A stretch of DNA of 64,000 nt from Corbicula japonica (Eukaryota; Mollusca; Bivalvia; Venerida; Cyrenidae), in the NCBI GenBank assembly GCA_038501625.1, contig JAZAYU010001078.1, positions 28,495 through 92,494 of the forward strand, given 5' to 3'. The notes under the pieces were generated by a model. The model worked only from the letters and a program-made list of their open reading frames with translations, was not told the DNA's origin and did no database searches. The translations under genes and the position numbers were made by a program. Positions 1-10,688 of the stretch are shown piece after piece; positions within the stretch are counted from its first letter, which is position 1, and each line of letters opens with the position of its first letter.

Positions 1-43
1 GCCGTTCTCCCAGCAATAATTCTATGTTTTTCAATACTTATAG

Positions 44-240
44 GTTGGCATCGCAGGCTGAACAAAAAGACAGGAAGGGATAAGCTCCAGGTCAATGAAC
101 TTTTATCTTTACTGATGAAGTCATCAAAACTTAAGAGTACCATCACACAGCTAGTGTCAGAATCCGCTCTTGGAAGAGAAGTAAATGCAAGAAATGAACA
201 AAATATATTTAAACATTCTTTTTCATATTTAATCATCTGA
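44..240 (+). pseudogene. Transposase-like C-terminal fragment
   Basis: A reading frame opens after an acceptor-like 'acttatag' at about 43, starts WHRRLNKKTGRDKL and closes at TGA 238-240. The WHRRLN start followed by a Leu-rich helix (NELLSLLMKSS) and QLVSES resembles the C-terminal part of MULE/FLYWCH-type transposon proteins that are multicopy in molluscs. That family assignment is from memory of the pattern and is not firm. No start codon or upstream domain lies in the window. It is either a transposon remnant or the last exon of such a gene. Confidence 0.3.
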
Positions 241-1894
241 GAGACTTTGCTCATCCCTCACTTTTTATCATGCAGACATGGTAAATCATTATTATCTAAA
301 TTACCAGACACAGACAATTTGCACTCATCAAAATAAGCACCTAATGTTTTGTGACTCATCTCTAGTCGGAGTTTTGTTTGATTTAGTTAATTGAGTAGTT
401 ACATCCAAATGCGTTTGTTGATTGGAGTTTCAATACTGAAATCAAATCTGATTGGAGAAATTTGCTGTTATTCATCCTTTCTACTGAATAAACTGCGTTT
501 CTCACAAATATCCTATTCTAAACAAAGTTTACTTAAACATCCATCAACATATATCGCATACTTCGTTGCATCAAAAATGCCGCCTGCTGCTATGTCCGTT
601 GGATATTTTTCTAAGATTTTTTCACGAGTTACATGTAATTTATGAAAGCTCGTTTAGTTGAATGGTTTCAAAAGTAGATGCTCGATATGGATTGATTAAA
701 TGTCATGAAAAAATGTTTGTTTCCGGTAAATGTGTTGTTAATCTTCTCGATTAATAAATTATGAAAGGCAGTCTGGCATGTTCATACCCTAGCTTACCGA
801 TCGTAAGATTCTAAAGCGGATTTTTTTCTTTACATTAAAGAAAGGTTTCGAGAACTCGAGTACTCGATCTGGACAAGATCCTAGTACCCGAGTACTGGTT
901 TTGCTACTCGTTCCCATCCCTAGTAATAATGCTCGTCTGTGAATTTGATATCATGTATTTGTTTTTTTATTATTGTATATGCTTTTTCGTCTTGTTTTTT
1001 TTTCTTTTTCTCTTGTGCCTATATATGCCATCTCTGTGGTATTGTTTAAATCATTGTTAGACGTTTCTATTATCTTCATACACGCTGGAAACCAAGACTA
1101 CTATTATCATAATTCACTGATAAAGCATTTCTATCCTTGGTGTTTGTGAAATTTGTCTGAGAAAATCAAAACTGTAAACTTTTTATATTTCATCGTAAGA
1201 ATTGTGTTGTTGAAATCATTCGGAGGTTATTCTTAGTTTCCATTTTTCTCTTTTATGATACTAGATGAAAAATCTTCATGGTTGTATAAGTCACACATTT
1301 ATGTTAAGAACACTACAATGACATAAGTTCTTGTTGGTCACATTTTGTTAACAGTTGTTTCTTAGATATTGATTTACCTTTTCGTCTTTGATTTGCATTT
1401 TATAATGTTAATATTACAAATTGGGAAAATCTTATGTGAGTTATCCTAGATTTCGTGCAAGTAATGTTCAACACTTAAATCATATTGTTTTGTTTGAACA
1501 TAAATCATCATTAGAGAGAAAAATTTAAAACCTTATCAATCAACAGAATTTTTCTTCTAATAATCAGTTCAAAAAGGCGAATGACCAGATTTTGAGCCTT
1601 CACCGAAGATAAGTGATACTGAATTCATTTGTAAAAACAATCAATTGACATTAAGAGGGCTTTGAATATTTGACAAAATAATTCCTTGTTAACGCTTTCT
1701 TAGCATAGCGAAGCAACGAAAATTGCAAAAATTGTATGTTACCGATGACAAATTAGAACTTTGGGCGAGTGTAAAGTTTTTTTTGTTTGATTGTTTGTTT
1801 GTCACATACTTTATGTTTGATTGGTGTATGCTTTTGGTACTGTAATAAGTAATAAAGAAATAGAAAAAAAAAGCAAACTTACAGAAAATTTTAA
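241..1894. other. AT-rich stretch with no recognisable gene
   Basis: I see no coding frame with family features, tRNA or clear inverted repeat. The short open frame near 391-645 has no recognisable domain. Degenerate LINE sequence may begin near 1560, but I can only read it reliably from about 1895. Confidence 0.5.
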
Positions 1895-2182
1895 TAAACC
1901 AGCTATGCTACTCTTACTTGATTTTGCTCCTACTTTTGATTCATTATCATGGAGTTTCATGAATAAGGTTTAAGATTTAATTTTGGAAGTGACTTTCGAA
2001 AATGAATAAATGATTTTTTCTAAAAATATTCTGTCAAGAGTTATTATAAATGGTCACATATCAGAATGATTTTTGTTCACGTAGGCTGCCGCCATGGAGA
2101 CCCCCTATCCCCTTACCTTTTCATTCTTTGTGCCGAAATTTTATCAATATTGATAAAACACGAGACTAATAATACAGGAATT
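1895..2182 (+). pseudogene. Old LINE reverse transcriptase, 5' piece (split by insertion)
   Basis: With a few frame shifts the plus strand reads as the palm of a LINE reverse transcriptase. A segment containing DSLSWSFMNKV (normally the AFDxxxW region, motif A) is followed by a clean 30-codon run with GDPLSPYLFILCAEILSILI (motif B) at about 2091-2170. Reading stops near 2180, where the younger LINE begins. The next expected motif, YADD, is found in frame-compatible form at 7955-7966, immediately after the younger LINE. The GDPLSPYLFILCAEIL wording is typical of Tx1/L1-like LINEs, but the clade is not certain. Confidence 0.75.
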
Positions 2183-2306
2183 AGTGATGCATGATGGGAT
2201 TGTAAACATGGCGGACGTGAATTTCTAAACTGCCGTACAAGAGATATAAATTCGTGTTTTTCTGCATCTTAAAGCAACTTTAAAGAGACAATAAAGTAAG
2301 CAGATC

Positions 2307-3551
2307 ATGGCTGAGTCGTTTGGCCTCACCGATAGTAGGTATTTGGGGAGATTTGGGCCTCTATCGGATGGTTATCGGACAGTTAGGTATCCCAAGCGAG
2401 CCCGCCATTCGACAGGTACCCCACCCTCGTCACCTTCCCCGTTTACAACAAGTGCAAGTGTAGACACGGACAAAATCAAACAACTGTCAGCTGATGAAAA
2501 ACTGAACTTTATTATTGACAATGTTTCACATATTAATTTGATGAAACAGCGAGTCGACAATATTGAGGCTCAAGTCTATGTAAACTGTGCCACACATGAT
2601 GTCCTCGATGAACGCGTGCGTCTGTTAGAATATAGGACAATAGACTTGGAGGTTCGTAGCAGGGCTAACAATTTGTTGATATCTGGAGTACCAGAAGAGA
2701 TTGGTGAAGACCTTATTAGCGTGGTCCAGGAAATTATTGACGATAAACTTGAATTTGAGTCCGTTGCTCGTATTTTGGTGGCATATCGACTTGGTCGCAT
2801 AATTAAACCTAAAGCACCTCATCTCCCTCAAAGCACCAAACCTAAGCACCGGGCTATTCTTGTAACGTTCCAATATGCTTCTGACGTCGAGATGTTGATT
2901 AGCACAGCTCACAAGCTTAAAGGTAGCGGAATAGGGTTCTCACGTGATTATCCGCGTGAGATCACGGATGCTAGGAAGGCCCTTTGGGATGAATTCAAGG
3001 AGAATAGGACAAAGTTCGGTCATAAGAACGTTCACATTAAATTCCCAGCCGCACTTGTGGTGAATAGCCGTGTCGTTAAAGACATGTTCCCTGACTGGCA
3101 TAATGTGTTAAGAGGTGTTCGTGATATGAATACTCCGAGGCGCATTTCTCAAGCACTGAAGGTGCGTTATGATGTGGCACGTAAGATCTATGATGAACAC
3201 ACCCAACGCCACCATGAATCCAAATTAGATGACGCAATACACTTGGAGAACGTCATTATGTCCGAGGCTTCCCAATGTTCACATTGCTGTTCTGACACAG
3301 ATTCTGAGTCGACTGCCGACGATCATAAATCACGCCCATCCGCTCCTGTGGCGGAAGCTCCAAAACCGCCTCGCAGTAAAACCGGTAAGCAACCGACGAA
3401 TCCAGGTAGATCTAGCAACGTTAAGTCTGTCAAGAAACCGGCACCGCTAGCTCCGAACTCTTCTGTCCATAGCGTGAAGCATGGCAGCACTCCTCCAACT
3501 CCGGTTAACACATCTGCACCTCCACTGTTAGGCGAGAGTACTCACATCTAG
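2307..3551 (+). CDS. LINE-A ORF1 protein (RNA-binding, coiled coil plus RRM-like)
   Basis: This 414-residue protein resembles L1-type ORF1 proteins, which coat retrotransposon RNA as trimers in the ribonucleoprotein. Residues about 50-115 (ADEKLNFIIDNVSH to LEYRTIDLEVRSR) look like a coiled coil. They are followed by RANNLLISGVPEE, the usual first strand of the RRM domain (about 115-205), and a C-terminal domain to about 270. The last 130 residues are low-complexity, rich in Ser, Pro and Lys, and include a small Cys/His patch (CSHCCSD). The start ATG lies in an acceptable context (atcatgg). The frame ends at TAG 3549-3551 and the same frame remains open downstream into ORF2. Chromosomal distribution and activity cannot be judged from one copy. 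Confidence 0.8.
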   Translation: MAESFGLTDSRYLGRFGPLSDGYRTVRYPKRARHSTGTPPSSPSPFTTSASVDTDKIKQLSADEKLNFIIDNVSHINLMKQRVDNIEAQVYVNCATHDVLDERVRLLEYRTIDLEVRSRANNLLISGVPEEIGEDLISVVQEIIDDKLEFESVARILVAYRLGRIIKPKAPHLPQSTKPKHRAILVTFQYASDVEMLISTAHKLKGSGIGFSRDYPREITDARKALWDEFKENRTKFGHKNVHIKFPAALVVNSRVVKDMFPDWHNVLRGVRDMNTPRRISQALKVRYDVARKIYDEHTQRHHESKLDDAIHLENVIMSEASQCSHCCSDTDSESTADDHKSRPSAPVAEAPKPPRSKTGKQPTNPGRSSNVKSVKKPAPLAPNSSVHSVKHGSTPPTPVNTSAPPLLGESTHI

Positions 3552-3574
3552 GGCGCACCGGGGAGAGTGACTCC
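3549..3574 (+). promoter_or_regulatory. Candidate stop-codon readthrough site between ORF1 and ORF2
   Basis: The ORF1 stop UAG (3549-3551) is followed in the same frame by GGC GCA CCG GGG AGA and the open ORF2 frame. A small GC-rich stem (GGAG-agtga-CTCC, about 3562-3574) lies just downstream. UAG followed by G and a nearby structure is the arrangement seen at known gammaretroviral-type readthrough sites. That this copy uses it is an inference; the alternative is initiation at ATG 3963. Confidence 0.4.
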
Positions 3575-6500
3575 TGAAATTCGTGTTCCTGTTATTTGTG
3601 TAAATAGTGAAAATTTGTGTAAACCAGCATATGTTCTGTGTGAATCCTTCTCTAGTGATACATGTACTAAAATTGATGAATCTGATCCGGCCTCAACAAC
3701 TTTCTTCTGTGAACAGTGTATTCATCTTCCATGCTCTTCAACAATTACATCGTGTGAACATTTTAATGAAAGTTCGTATTCCTATAGTTCTACGCTAAAT
3801 CTCACAGACGGTCTCCAGTTGCTGAGGAACACTTCCGGTGAACTGTGTGTGAACCATTCTCTGAAAAATACAAATAAATGGTCATCATTTTTAAAAACAA
3901 AAGACTACCCAAATGAAAATGAAATTTCCAATTTTCAAACTGAGTTAACTGCAAACAGCCCTATGCTTTTGAATGAAGGTGATACTTCTACATCTCCGCA
4001 AGAAAAATTCAAACTTGGTAGCCTTAATGTTTGTGGTCTTAAAAAAAGGCTAGAATACCCGGAATTTGTTAAAATGATTGAAGATTTTCACATTCTCTGT
4101 GTACAAGAATCTAAACTAGATGAATTCGATAGAGTTGAACTGCCAGGTTATCACTTTTATTCAAAACCAAGAAGGGCTAGATATATTAGGAGGTCAGGAG
4201 GATTAGCTTTCTTTGTAAAAAACAACTTTAATGAGTATATTGAAATCTTAGAGTCAAAGAATGAATATGTATTTTGGTTAAAAATCAAAAAGCAGGTATC
4301 TGCATATTTAACTTGTGACTTAATAGTGGGAAATGTGTACATCCCACCAGAAATATCCAAATTCTTTACAGAAAATGAATTTTATGATCTCCAGTCTGAA
4401 ATCACTTCCAAATGTAGTTTATTTACTCAAGTTCTTTTAATAGGCGATTTTAATGCACATACGGCAAATCTGTCAGATTTTACAGTATTTGATGACTTTT
4501 TAGCAGAACAAATTGGTATTGAAAATGACTGTTTAAGTTTTATGAATAGTGTAGAACAGCTACAAAAGTTTAATATTGAAGCTAATAGGTGTTCTTTAGA
4601 TGATAAAATTAACAATTTAGGTATTAAACTATTACTAATTTGTAAGGTTAATAACATGTTTATTTTAAACAGTAGGATCAATCCTAATATGTCGGCGAAA
4701 TTTACTTTCCGTGAAAGATCTGTAATTGATTATGCGATCTCGACAATAAATTTTATGCATATTATTAGCTGCTTTAAGGTACAAGAAGTTGATGCGCTAT
4801 TTTCTGATGGGCATTCTTTACTCGATCTTGAACTTAAAATCTATTCAGATCATACCGAAAACCAACCAGATGAAAATATTACGCACAATTTGTCTAGGGT
4901 TCCTGAAATTTCTAAGCCCCCGAGATGGAAACCCGAAAAACAATATGATTTTGTAAAAAACATTAGCCAACGCGATATTAATGAAATTATAAGGAATATT
5001 GACTCCATTCATGATCCTGTTACTGCTAAGTCGAAACTTAACTGCATATCTGAACAAATTGCGTCATTATTTCATTCGTCGGCCCGTAGATCGTTCCCAG
5101 CTAAGCCAAATAGCAGATCCTATAATAATATAAATTATAATAACAATAAAAACAAACCCTGGTTTGGACCCCACTGTAAAAAGGCCAGACATAGATATCA
5201 CGTGGCACGTAAACAATACATGACCCATAAAAATGACCAATATAGAAATCAACTTGCACGCGCGAGTAAGCATTATAAACAGGTTATGAATACTTATATA
5301 AACAAACATAAATTCGAAAATGAACGAAAATTAAGACAGATACATACCAAAAACCCAGAAGATTATTGGAAAATATTAAATTCGGTAAAACCTCAAGACT
5401 CGTCGAAACAACCTAGTATTGATGCGTTTTATAATTATTTTAATGGCGCTAATAATTCGGGTGAAAACCAACAGCAAATCAATGAAGATTTTTTTGATTT
5501 TCGGAATCACAATTTAGAACTTCTTAACGGACAGATCACAGAAAGCGAAATCTTAAAAGCAATATCAAAATGTAAAAACTCTAAGGCCGCATCTCCACAA
5601 GACTTTATTTACAATGAATATATTAAAAGTACAAAACAACTTATGATTCCTCTTTATATCAGACTTTTTAATCTTGTACTTGATACGGGTCAATTGCCCG
5701 ACCCTTGGCTTGTCAGTACTATAAAGCCTATTTATAAAAGGAAGGGCCCGTCCGTAAACCCTGAAAATTACAGACCAATTACTATCCTTAGTTGTCTAGG
5801 TAAACTTTTTACGTCTATACTTAATGATAGAATTACTAAATTTTTGGACGGTAATTCTATTCTAAAAGAAAATCAAGCAGGATTTCGCCATAAATACTCA
5901 ACATCCGATCATGTTTTTACGCTGAAATTTATTATAGATAATATAAGACGCCAACGTAAAAAATTATTCGTCTCTTATATCGATTTTAGTTCTGCTTTTG
6001 ATAACGTATGGAGGGCAGGTCTTTGGCCAAAATTAATTCAAAATGGTATAACTGGTAAATTACTTAAGGTTATTTCTAATATGTATGCTAACATCAAATC
6101 GTGTGTTTCTGCTAACAACTGTATTTCCCCCTTTTTCACAAGCCCTAATGGATTGAGACAAGGAGAGAATTTGTCGCCGATTTTATTTGCCCTCTACCTT
6201 AATGATCTTGAAGATTATCTGCAAAAAAGAAACCGTGGCGTAGAATTTGTTCTTAACGACAATGATATCAATATTTACATCAAGCTGTTTGTATTGTTAT
6301 ATGCAGATGATACTGTATTAATGAGTGAAGATCAAGAATCGTTCCAAAACCTTCTCAACGATTTCTCAGATTACTGCAAACTTTGGAAGCTACAGATAAA
6401 TATGAATAAAACAAAAGTAATGGTATTTGGAACAAATAAGCCGGAAAAATATAAGTTTTATCTAAATGGAACAATTCTTGAAACGGTAAAAGAATATAAA

Positions 6501-7475
6501 TATTTGGGCGTTATATTCTCATCAAGTGGAAGTTTTTTAAATGCTAGAAAGTCTATTGCAGAACAAGCTAATAAAGCAATGCACCTCCTGTACACTAGAA
6601 TATATAACCTTGATTTGCCTATTGACTTACAGCTTAAATTATTTGATCAGACTATTTTACCGATACTTACATACAACAGTGAGATATGGGGGGCGGAAAA
6701 TATAGACATTATTGAACGGATACATACTGATTTCTTAAGAAAGATTACTAAAAGTAAAATGTCAACACCTTTATATATGCTTTATGCAGAACTTGGCCGC
6801 TTCCCGATTAAAATTATAATCAAGAGTCGGATGATAAAATTTTGGGCTAATTTAATCTCGTCCCATGAAATGAAACTTTCTCGCCTATGCTATATGTATA
6901 TGTTGAGGTCAAACTTAAATTTTTCGTGGGTGGAATACGTTAAAAGTATTTTGGATAATACTGGTAACACAAATTTTTGGCTTAACCAATTTGAAATTAC
7001 CTTAAATAACGCGCATAGATTAGTAAAACAAACACTGACAGACCAGTTTCTACAAACTTGGTCAAACTCGGTAATGGAATCATCAAAAGGAATTAATTAC
7101 CGCATTTTCAAAGACAACATATCCTTTGAAGATTATATGAAGATTTTGCCAAATGATCTCCGGACCAGTCTATTTCATTATAGAACTGGTAATCATAGGT
7201 TACCTATTGAAACTTTGCGCTGGGCTCAAAATTACATTCCATTTGAACACCGTAGGTGCATGTATTGCGATTCCGACGACCCCCCGGACGAGTACCATTA
7301 TTTAATGAAGTGCCCCATATTTTGTACACAAAGAAAGAAATATATTCCAACATGGTACTTTAGTAGACCTAATATTCTCAAATTTAAAGAACTGTTAAAC
7401 AATAAATCATTCAATCTACTTCGAAACTTAGCAATATTCGCAAAGGAAATAATGAATTTCCACGCCAACAATTAG
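3552..7475 (+). CDS. LINE-A ORF2 protein (AP endonuclease, reverse transcriptase)
   Basis: About 1,307 codons are open from the ORF1 stop to 7475. Around residue 150 (counting from 3567) the AP-endonuclease domain begins (FKLGSLNVCGLKKR, then VQESKLDEFD, IGDFNAH at about 291 and FSDGHSLLDLEL at about 412, the SDH position). The reverse transcriptase follows, with NPENYRPITILSCLGKL, SYIDFSSAFDNVW (motif A), PNGLRQGENLSPILFALYL (motif B) and LLYADDTVLM (motif C, about residue 911). Near residue 1230 there is a Cys-rich motif, CMYCDSDDPPDEYHYLMKC, typical of LINE C-termini. There is no ATG between the ORF1 stop and 3963. The first ATG (residue 133) still precedes the endonuclease, so expression is either by readthrough of the UAG or by internal initiation. 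The 130 codons between are Cys-rich. The protein carries out target-primed reverse transcription. Confidence 0.9.
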   Translation, partial: GAPGRVTPEIRVPVICVNSENLCKPAYVLCESFSSDTCTKIDESDPASTTFFCEQCIHLPCSSTITSCEHFNESSYSYSSTLNLTDGLQLLRNTSGELCVNHSLKNTNKWSSFLKTKDYPNENEISNFQTELTANSPMLLNEGDTSTSPQEKFKLGSLNVCGLKKRLEYPEFVKMIEDFHILCVQESKLDEFDRVELPGYHFYSKPRRARYIRRSGGLAFFVKNNFNEYIEILESKNEYVFWLKIKKQVSAYLTCDLIVGNVYIPPEISKFFTENEFYDLQSEITSKCSLFTQVLLIGDFNAHTANLSDFTVFDDFLAEQIGIENDCLSFMNSVEQLQKFNIEANRCSLDDKINNLGIKLLLICKVNNMFILNSRINPNMSAKFTFRERSVIDYAISTINFMHIISCFKVQEVDALFSDGHSLLDLELKIYSDHTENQPDENITHNLSRVPEISKPPRWKPEKQYDFVKNISQRDINEIIRNIDSIHDPVTAKSKLNCISEQIASLFHSSARRSFPAKPNSRSYNNINYNNNKNKPWFGPHCKKARHRYHVARKQYMTHKNDQYRNQLARASKHYKQVMNTYINKHKFENERKLRQIHTKNPEDYWKILNSVKPQDSSKQPSIDAFYNYFNGANNSGENQQQINEDFFDFRNHNLELLNGQITESEILKAISKCKNSKAASPQDFIYNEYIKSTKQLMIPLYIRLFNLVLDTGQLPDPWLVSTIKPIYKRKGPSVNPENYRPITILSCLGKLFTSILNDRITKFLDGNSILKENQAGFRHKYSTSDHVFTLKFIIDNIRRQRKKLFVSYIDFSSAFDNVWRAGLWPKLIQNGITGKLLKVISNMYANIKSCVSANNCISPFFTSPNGLRQGENLSPILFALYLNDLEDYLQKRNRGVEFVLNDNDINIYIKLFVLLYADDTVLMSEDQESFQNLLNDFSDYCKLWKLQINMNKTKVMVFGTNKPEKYKFYLNGTILETVKEYKYLGVIFSSSGSFLNARKSIAEQANKAMHLLYTRIYNLDLPIDLQLKLFDQTILPILTYNSEIWGAENIDIIERIHTDFLRKITKSKMSTPLYMLYAELGRFPIKIIIKSRMIKFWANLISSHEMKLSRLCYMYMLRSNLNFSWVEYVKSILDNTGNTNFWLNQFEITLNNAHRLVKQTLTDQFLQTWSNSVMESSKGINYRIFKDNISFEDYMKILPNDLRTSLFHYRTGNHRLPIETLRWAQNYIPFEHRRCMYCDSDDPPDEYHYLMKCPIFCTQRKKYIPTWYFSRPNILKFKELLNNKSFNLLRNLAIFAKEIMNFHANN

Positions 7476-7926
7476 ATTTTATTTGAAACATTTACCTGTT
7501 AATCCTACTTATCCTCGTGCCGTCGTCTAATAAATTGATCAATTGACACACTTTACTGCTAGCCTCTACGCTCCACTGAGTTACCTTGTACTAGATAATT
7601 GATCGCGCAGGTGCATTCCGTAGTACGTCACATTGTAAAATAATGCTTATTATACATAAGTAAGAAAGAATGAAGGGCTTTACTTTCGTTTTTCGTTAAA
7701 GCCGTTTGTTCTTTCTTTTCTTATTAGTTCTACAGCATGCACACTGTGTGAAAATATGGGCGGCCTTACCTTTCGTTTCGCTAAGGCATCGCCGAACAGT
7801 AACATTATGAACATTATTGACAAATTACTACTGTCTGCCATTATCCCATTATTGTAACGTATATTATTATCATGTTGTTCTTTGTGAACCTGATTCAAAT
7901 AAAAGAAATGTTCTGTTCTGTTCTGT

Positions 7927-9640
7927 TAATGAGTCTGAATTTCTTATTTCCCAATATGCAGATGATACAACATAGATGCTAGATGTATCAGATAAATCTC
8001 TCTTATACACTATTAAGCTACTAAAATTTTATGATGGTTTAGAGTTAAATGTAGACAAAACAAGGGCAGTTTGGATTGGATCTTTGAAAAATAGTTATCA
8101 TGTGATTTGTAAATATGAGGTAAATTTTTATAAAATGAGAAAACAAATTTAAATTACTTGGAGTAAACTTCTCTGTTATTCTTAAAAGTTATGATGGAAT
8201 GAATAATAGTGCAAAAATTGAAGATATAAAAATTACTTTTGTGGCTTGGTGTTTAAGAATAATTTCACCAATAGAATAACATATTGTCATTAAAACATTG
8301 GTATTATCAAAACTAAATCATCTTATTATTGTACTATCAAATCCCAAAATTGAAACAATCAAATACATTCAAAACTTTTTTTAAAAATTCTTATGGAATG
8401 GAGCCCTTGATAAGATAAAACGAAACGTAATAACAAATAACTTTGAACATGGGGAATAAGAATGATTGACCAGACAAAATTCATGACAGCAGTGAAGATA
8501 ACATGGCTTAGGAGGTTCAGTTGCAATTCTTCAGAATATTTACAATTGGTAAAAAAAATTTCTCCTATCTTTTCATCACATGCAAAGTATTTAGGTGACT
8601 TTGTCAATAAAAGAATTAAGTACCATGACTTTTGGAAAGACTTTCGACATCTATTTGGTATTACGATAATGTTAAAATTTGAGGCAAATCATTCTGTGAT
8701 AAAAGATTCGTCGAAAAATTACTCATTTTATTGAACGACTTGTTCCATAAGAATTAAAGATTCCTTACTTTTGCTAAATTTTAAAATCAGTATGCTGTAC
8801 AAACACATTTTTTACAATTTAATTACATTATACATTCAGTTCGAGAATATTTAGACTCGCTTGACATTGAACACAAACTCGTCAATAGTTTTCAACCTTT
8901 TCCGCCATTAAATATTAGTTTTTTAAATAAATGTAAGAAAGGATGTAGGCATATTTAAGATATTCTTCTCCTGTCAAATGAATCAGTACTAGGGTCCAGA
9001 AAAAATGGGACATAATATTTAATCTCAATAATAAAGATTGGATGTATACTGACAAACTTCTATCAAAAGCACTAAAGATCCTAAACAACAATAGATACAA
9101 TATAGAATTTTACATTAGAATATTTGGTACGAATCGTCTTTTATTTAAAATAGGTCTCAAGACAACGACAATTGCAGCTTCTGTAATACGTTTCTAAAAC
9201 ATTAACACATGTATTTTGGGAATGTGAAGTTACACAAAAGTTTAAACAAAATGTCAGAACCTGTTATTTGCCAGAGTTAGATTGGACTAAACTGGATTTT
9301 ATTTTGGGAAGTAGATATATCTGAACTACCTTAGCAAAACTCCATATTTACAAAAGAAAAATGAATTCAGGCTTACCAAATGTTAAAGTTTTTCAAAAGC
9401 AATTGATACTTTTAATAAAGGCAGAAAAATATACAATGCGGAGAAAAATTTTACTGTAAAAAAATCTGGGAAACTTTTTTGGTGCTGTGTGTGTACAATG
9501 GACATTGATTTTGTATTTGTGATTACTGTTGGCTGTATGGCTGATAGTCTCCCCCTCTCTTTCTGATATTATGTTTGCCTTATTATTATCTGTTTTTATT
9601 GTCGTTAAGATGTTTTGTTTTTTTTTCCTTCTTAAACCTA
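7927..9640 (+). pseudogene. Old LINE reverse transcriptase, 3' piece
   Basis: Immediately after LINE-A the frame reads NESEFLISQYADDTT then a stop, then DGLELNVDKTRAVWIGSLK. This is motif C and the following region of the LINE whose motif B ends at about 2180. Further fragments are legible: a run near 8462-8734 (MIDQTKFMTAVKITWLRRF), a Cys motif region near 9180-9230 (CNTFLKTLTHVFWECE) and the last conserved block near 9290-9470 (KLDFILGS, FNKGRKIYNAEKNFTVKKSG). Many stops and frameshifts show it is long dead. The 3' end is near 9640, where recognisable sequence fades. Confidence 0.7.
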
Positions 9641-10240
9641 TTGATAATAAAATCACGTATGCTCTTAGGAAGTTTTTTATTAGTCACAATGTCATATTCA
9701 ATTGTTTGATGAATAGAATTTAACCTGACACACTATATCTGATCTGTGTTAAGAACACTTTGCATTCTATGTTCACACTTTTAAATGCCTGCATATTGTG
9801 TGAGCATACTTTTCTTGAATACAGAAACAACAAAAACTTGTCTCCTTATTGCCTTAGTGATTTTAAAACAAGTTTTAAGGTTTTCCTAACGATCCGTTTC
9901 AAAATTAATGAATTAAAAATCAACTTTCAGAATGATCGTTAATCAATTGCCCGTCTGGCGTGCTTAACACTTTAACTGTTTTCGTCTGACATGACTTGGT
10001 GAATAACATTCTTATGCAATATCTTTGGATTGACCAATTATGAAGAATGAAAATCAAACTATGCCAGAACATCTTTACAGAACTCCGGGAAGTTATGACG
10101 ATCTCAAATAACTCCCCAAAAAACTACAACTATGACCAAATACCCGATATTTCACATGGATCATATGTTTAATGTATTACTTATATTAGGTTGATACACG
10201 ACAAGGTATTAAAATTCATGAGACTAAGGTTGAACAAACA
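9641..10240. other. No recognisable feature
   Basis: This is AT-rich sequence without coding features, tRNA or repeats that I can match elsewhere in the window. Confidence 0.5.
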
Positions 10241-10242
10241 GA

Positions 10243-10400
10243 ATATTCTTTAATAGACGAAAAAAGAACTTTAATAGCAACCGAACACGACAATTATCAT
10301 AATATTACAGTCTCGGTTTTAATAAGCTTATTCATGAGCGGTAATGGAAGTGCACATTACTGTCCACGCCGCTCAGCTCCGAGATGAGCCTAACCCAATA
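10243..10400 (+). repeat. Twin-hairpin dispersed repeat, diverged copy
   Basis: This matches the repeat at 11579-12372 in reverse orientation. The order 'agacgaaaaa', 'aaccgaacacgaca', the CTCGG hairpin remnant and 'ggtaatggaagtgcacatta' is conserved, but both hairpins are eroded. Confidence 0.65.
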
Positions 10401-10688
10401 TTTAAAAATATAAATACTGTAATCAACGGCCTGCAAATGGCTATATAAGAGTTAACACTTTAAACTAAGAACAAAGATGATACAAAACTCGAAGAAATTC
10501 AAAGATGAAAGAAGTTTATACCAAAATGTTTACATTCAGAATCAATCAATCAATCAATCATGAGTATTTATATAGCGCAACATTTTATAGGCATATTCTG
10601 TTGCGCTGTACAAAGTCCAAGATATTTATTGTCCAGATCAACAAATTAAAATTAAAAAAATAAAAAATTATATGCCTAAATTAGGCAT

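Larger units (their letters stand above)
2183..7926 (+). mobile_element. Full-length non-LTR retrotransposon (LINE-A)
   Basis: This is an apparently complete LINE of about 5.7 kb. It has a short 5' UTR (about 2183-2306), ORF1 (2307-3551), ORF2 with AP-endonuclease and reverse transcriptase (to 7475) and a 3' UTR of about 450 bp. The 3' UTR carries AATAAA near 7898 and ends in a (TTCTG)n tail at 7909-7926. Both ORFs are free of internal stops or frameshifts, so the copy is young and may be active. It interrupts an older LINE between RT motifs B and C, which fixes both its boundaries to within a few bases. No clean target-site duplication is visible. Confidence 0.85.

Noticed and set aside
391..645. 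84-residue plus-strand frame
   Set aside because: No domain, no Kozak context, and composition is that of AT-rich random sequence.
8359..8607. 82-residue minus-strand frame
   Set aside because: It overlaps the plus-strand remains of the old LINE C-terminus and has no features of its own.
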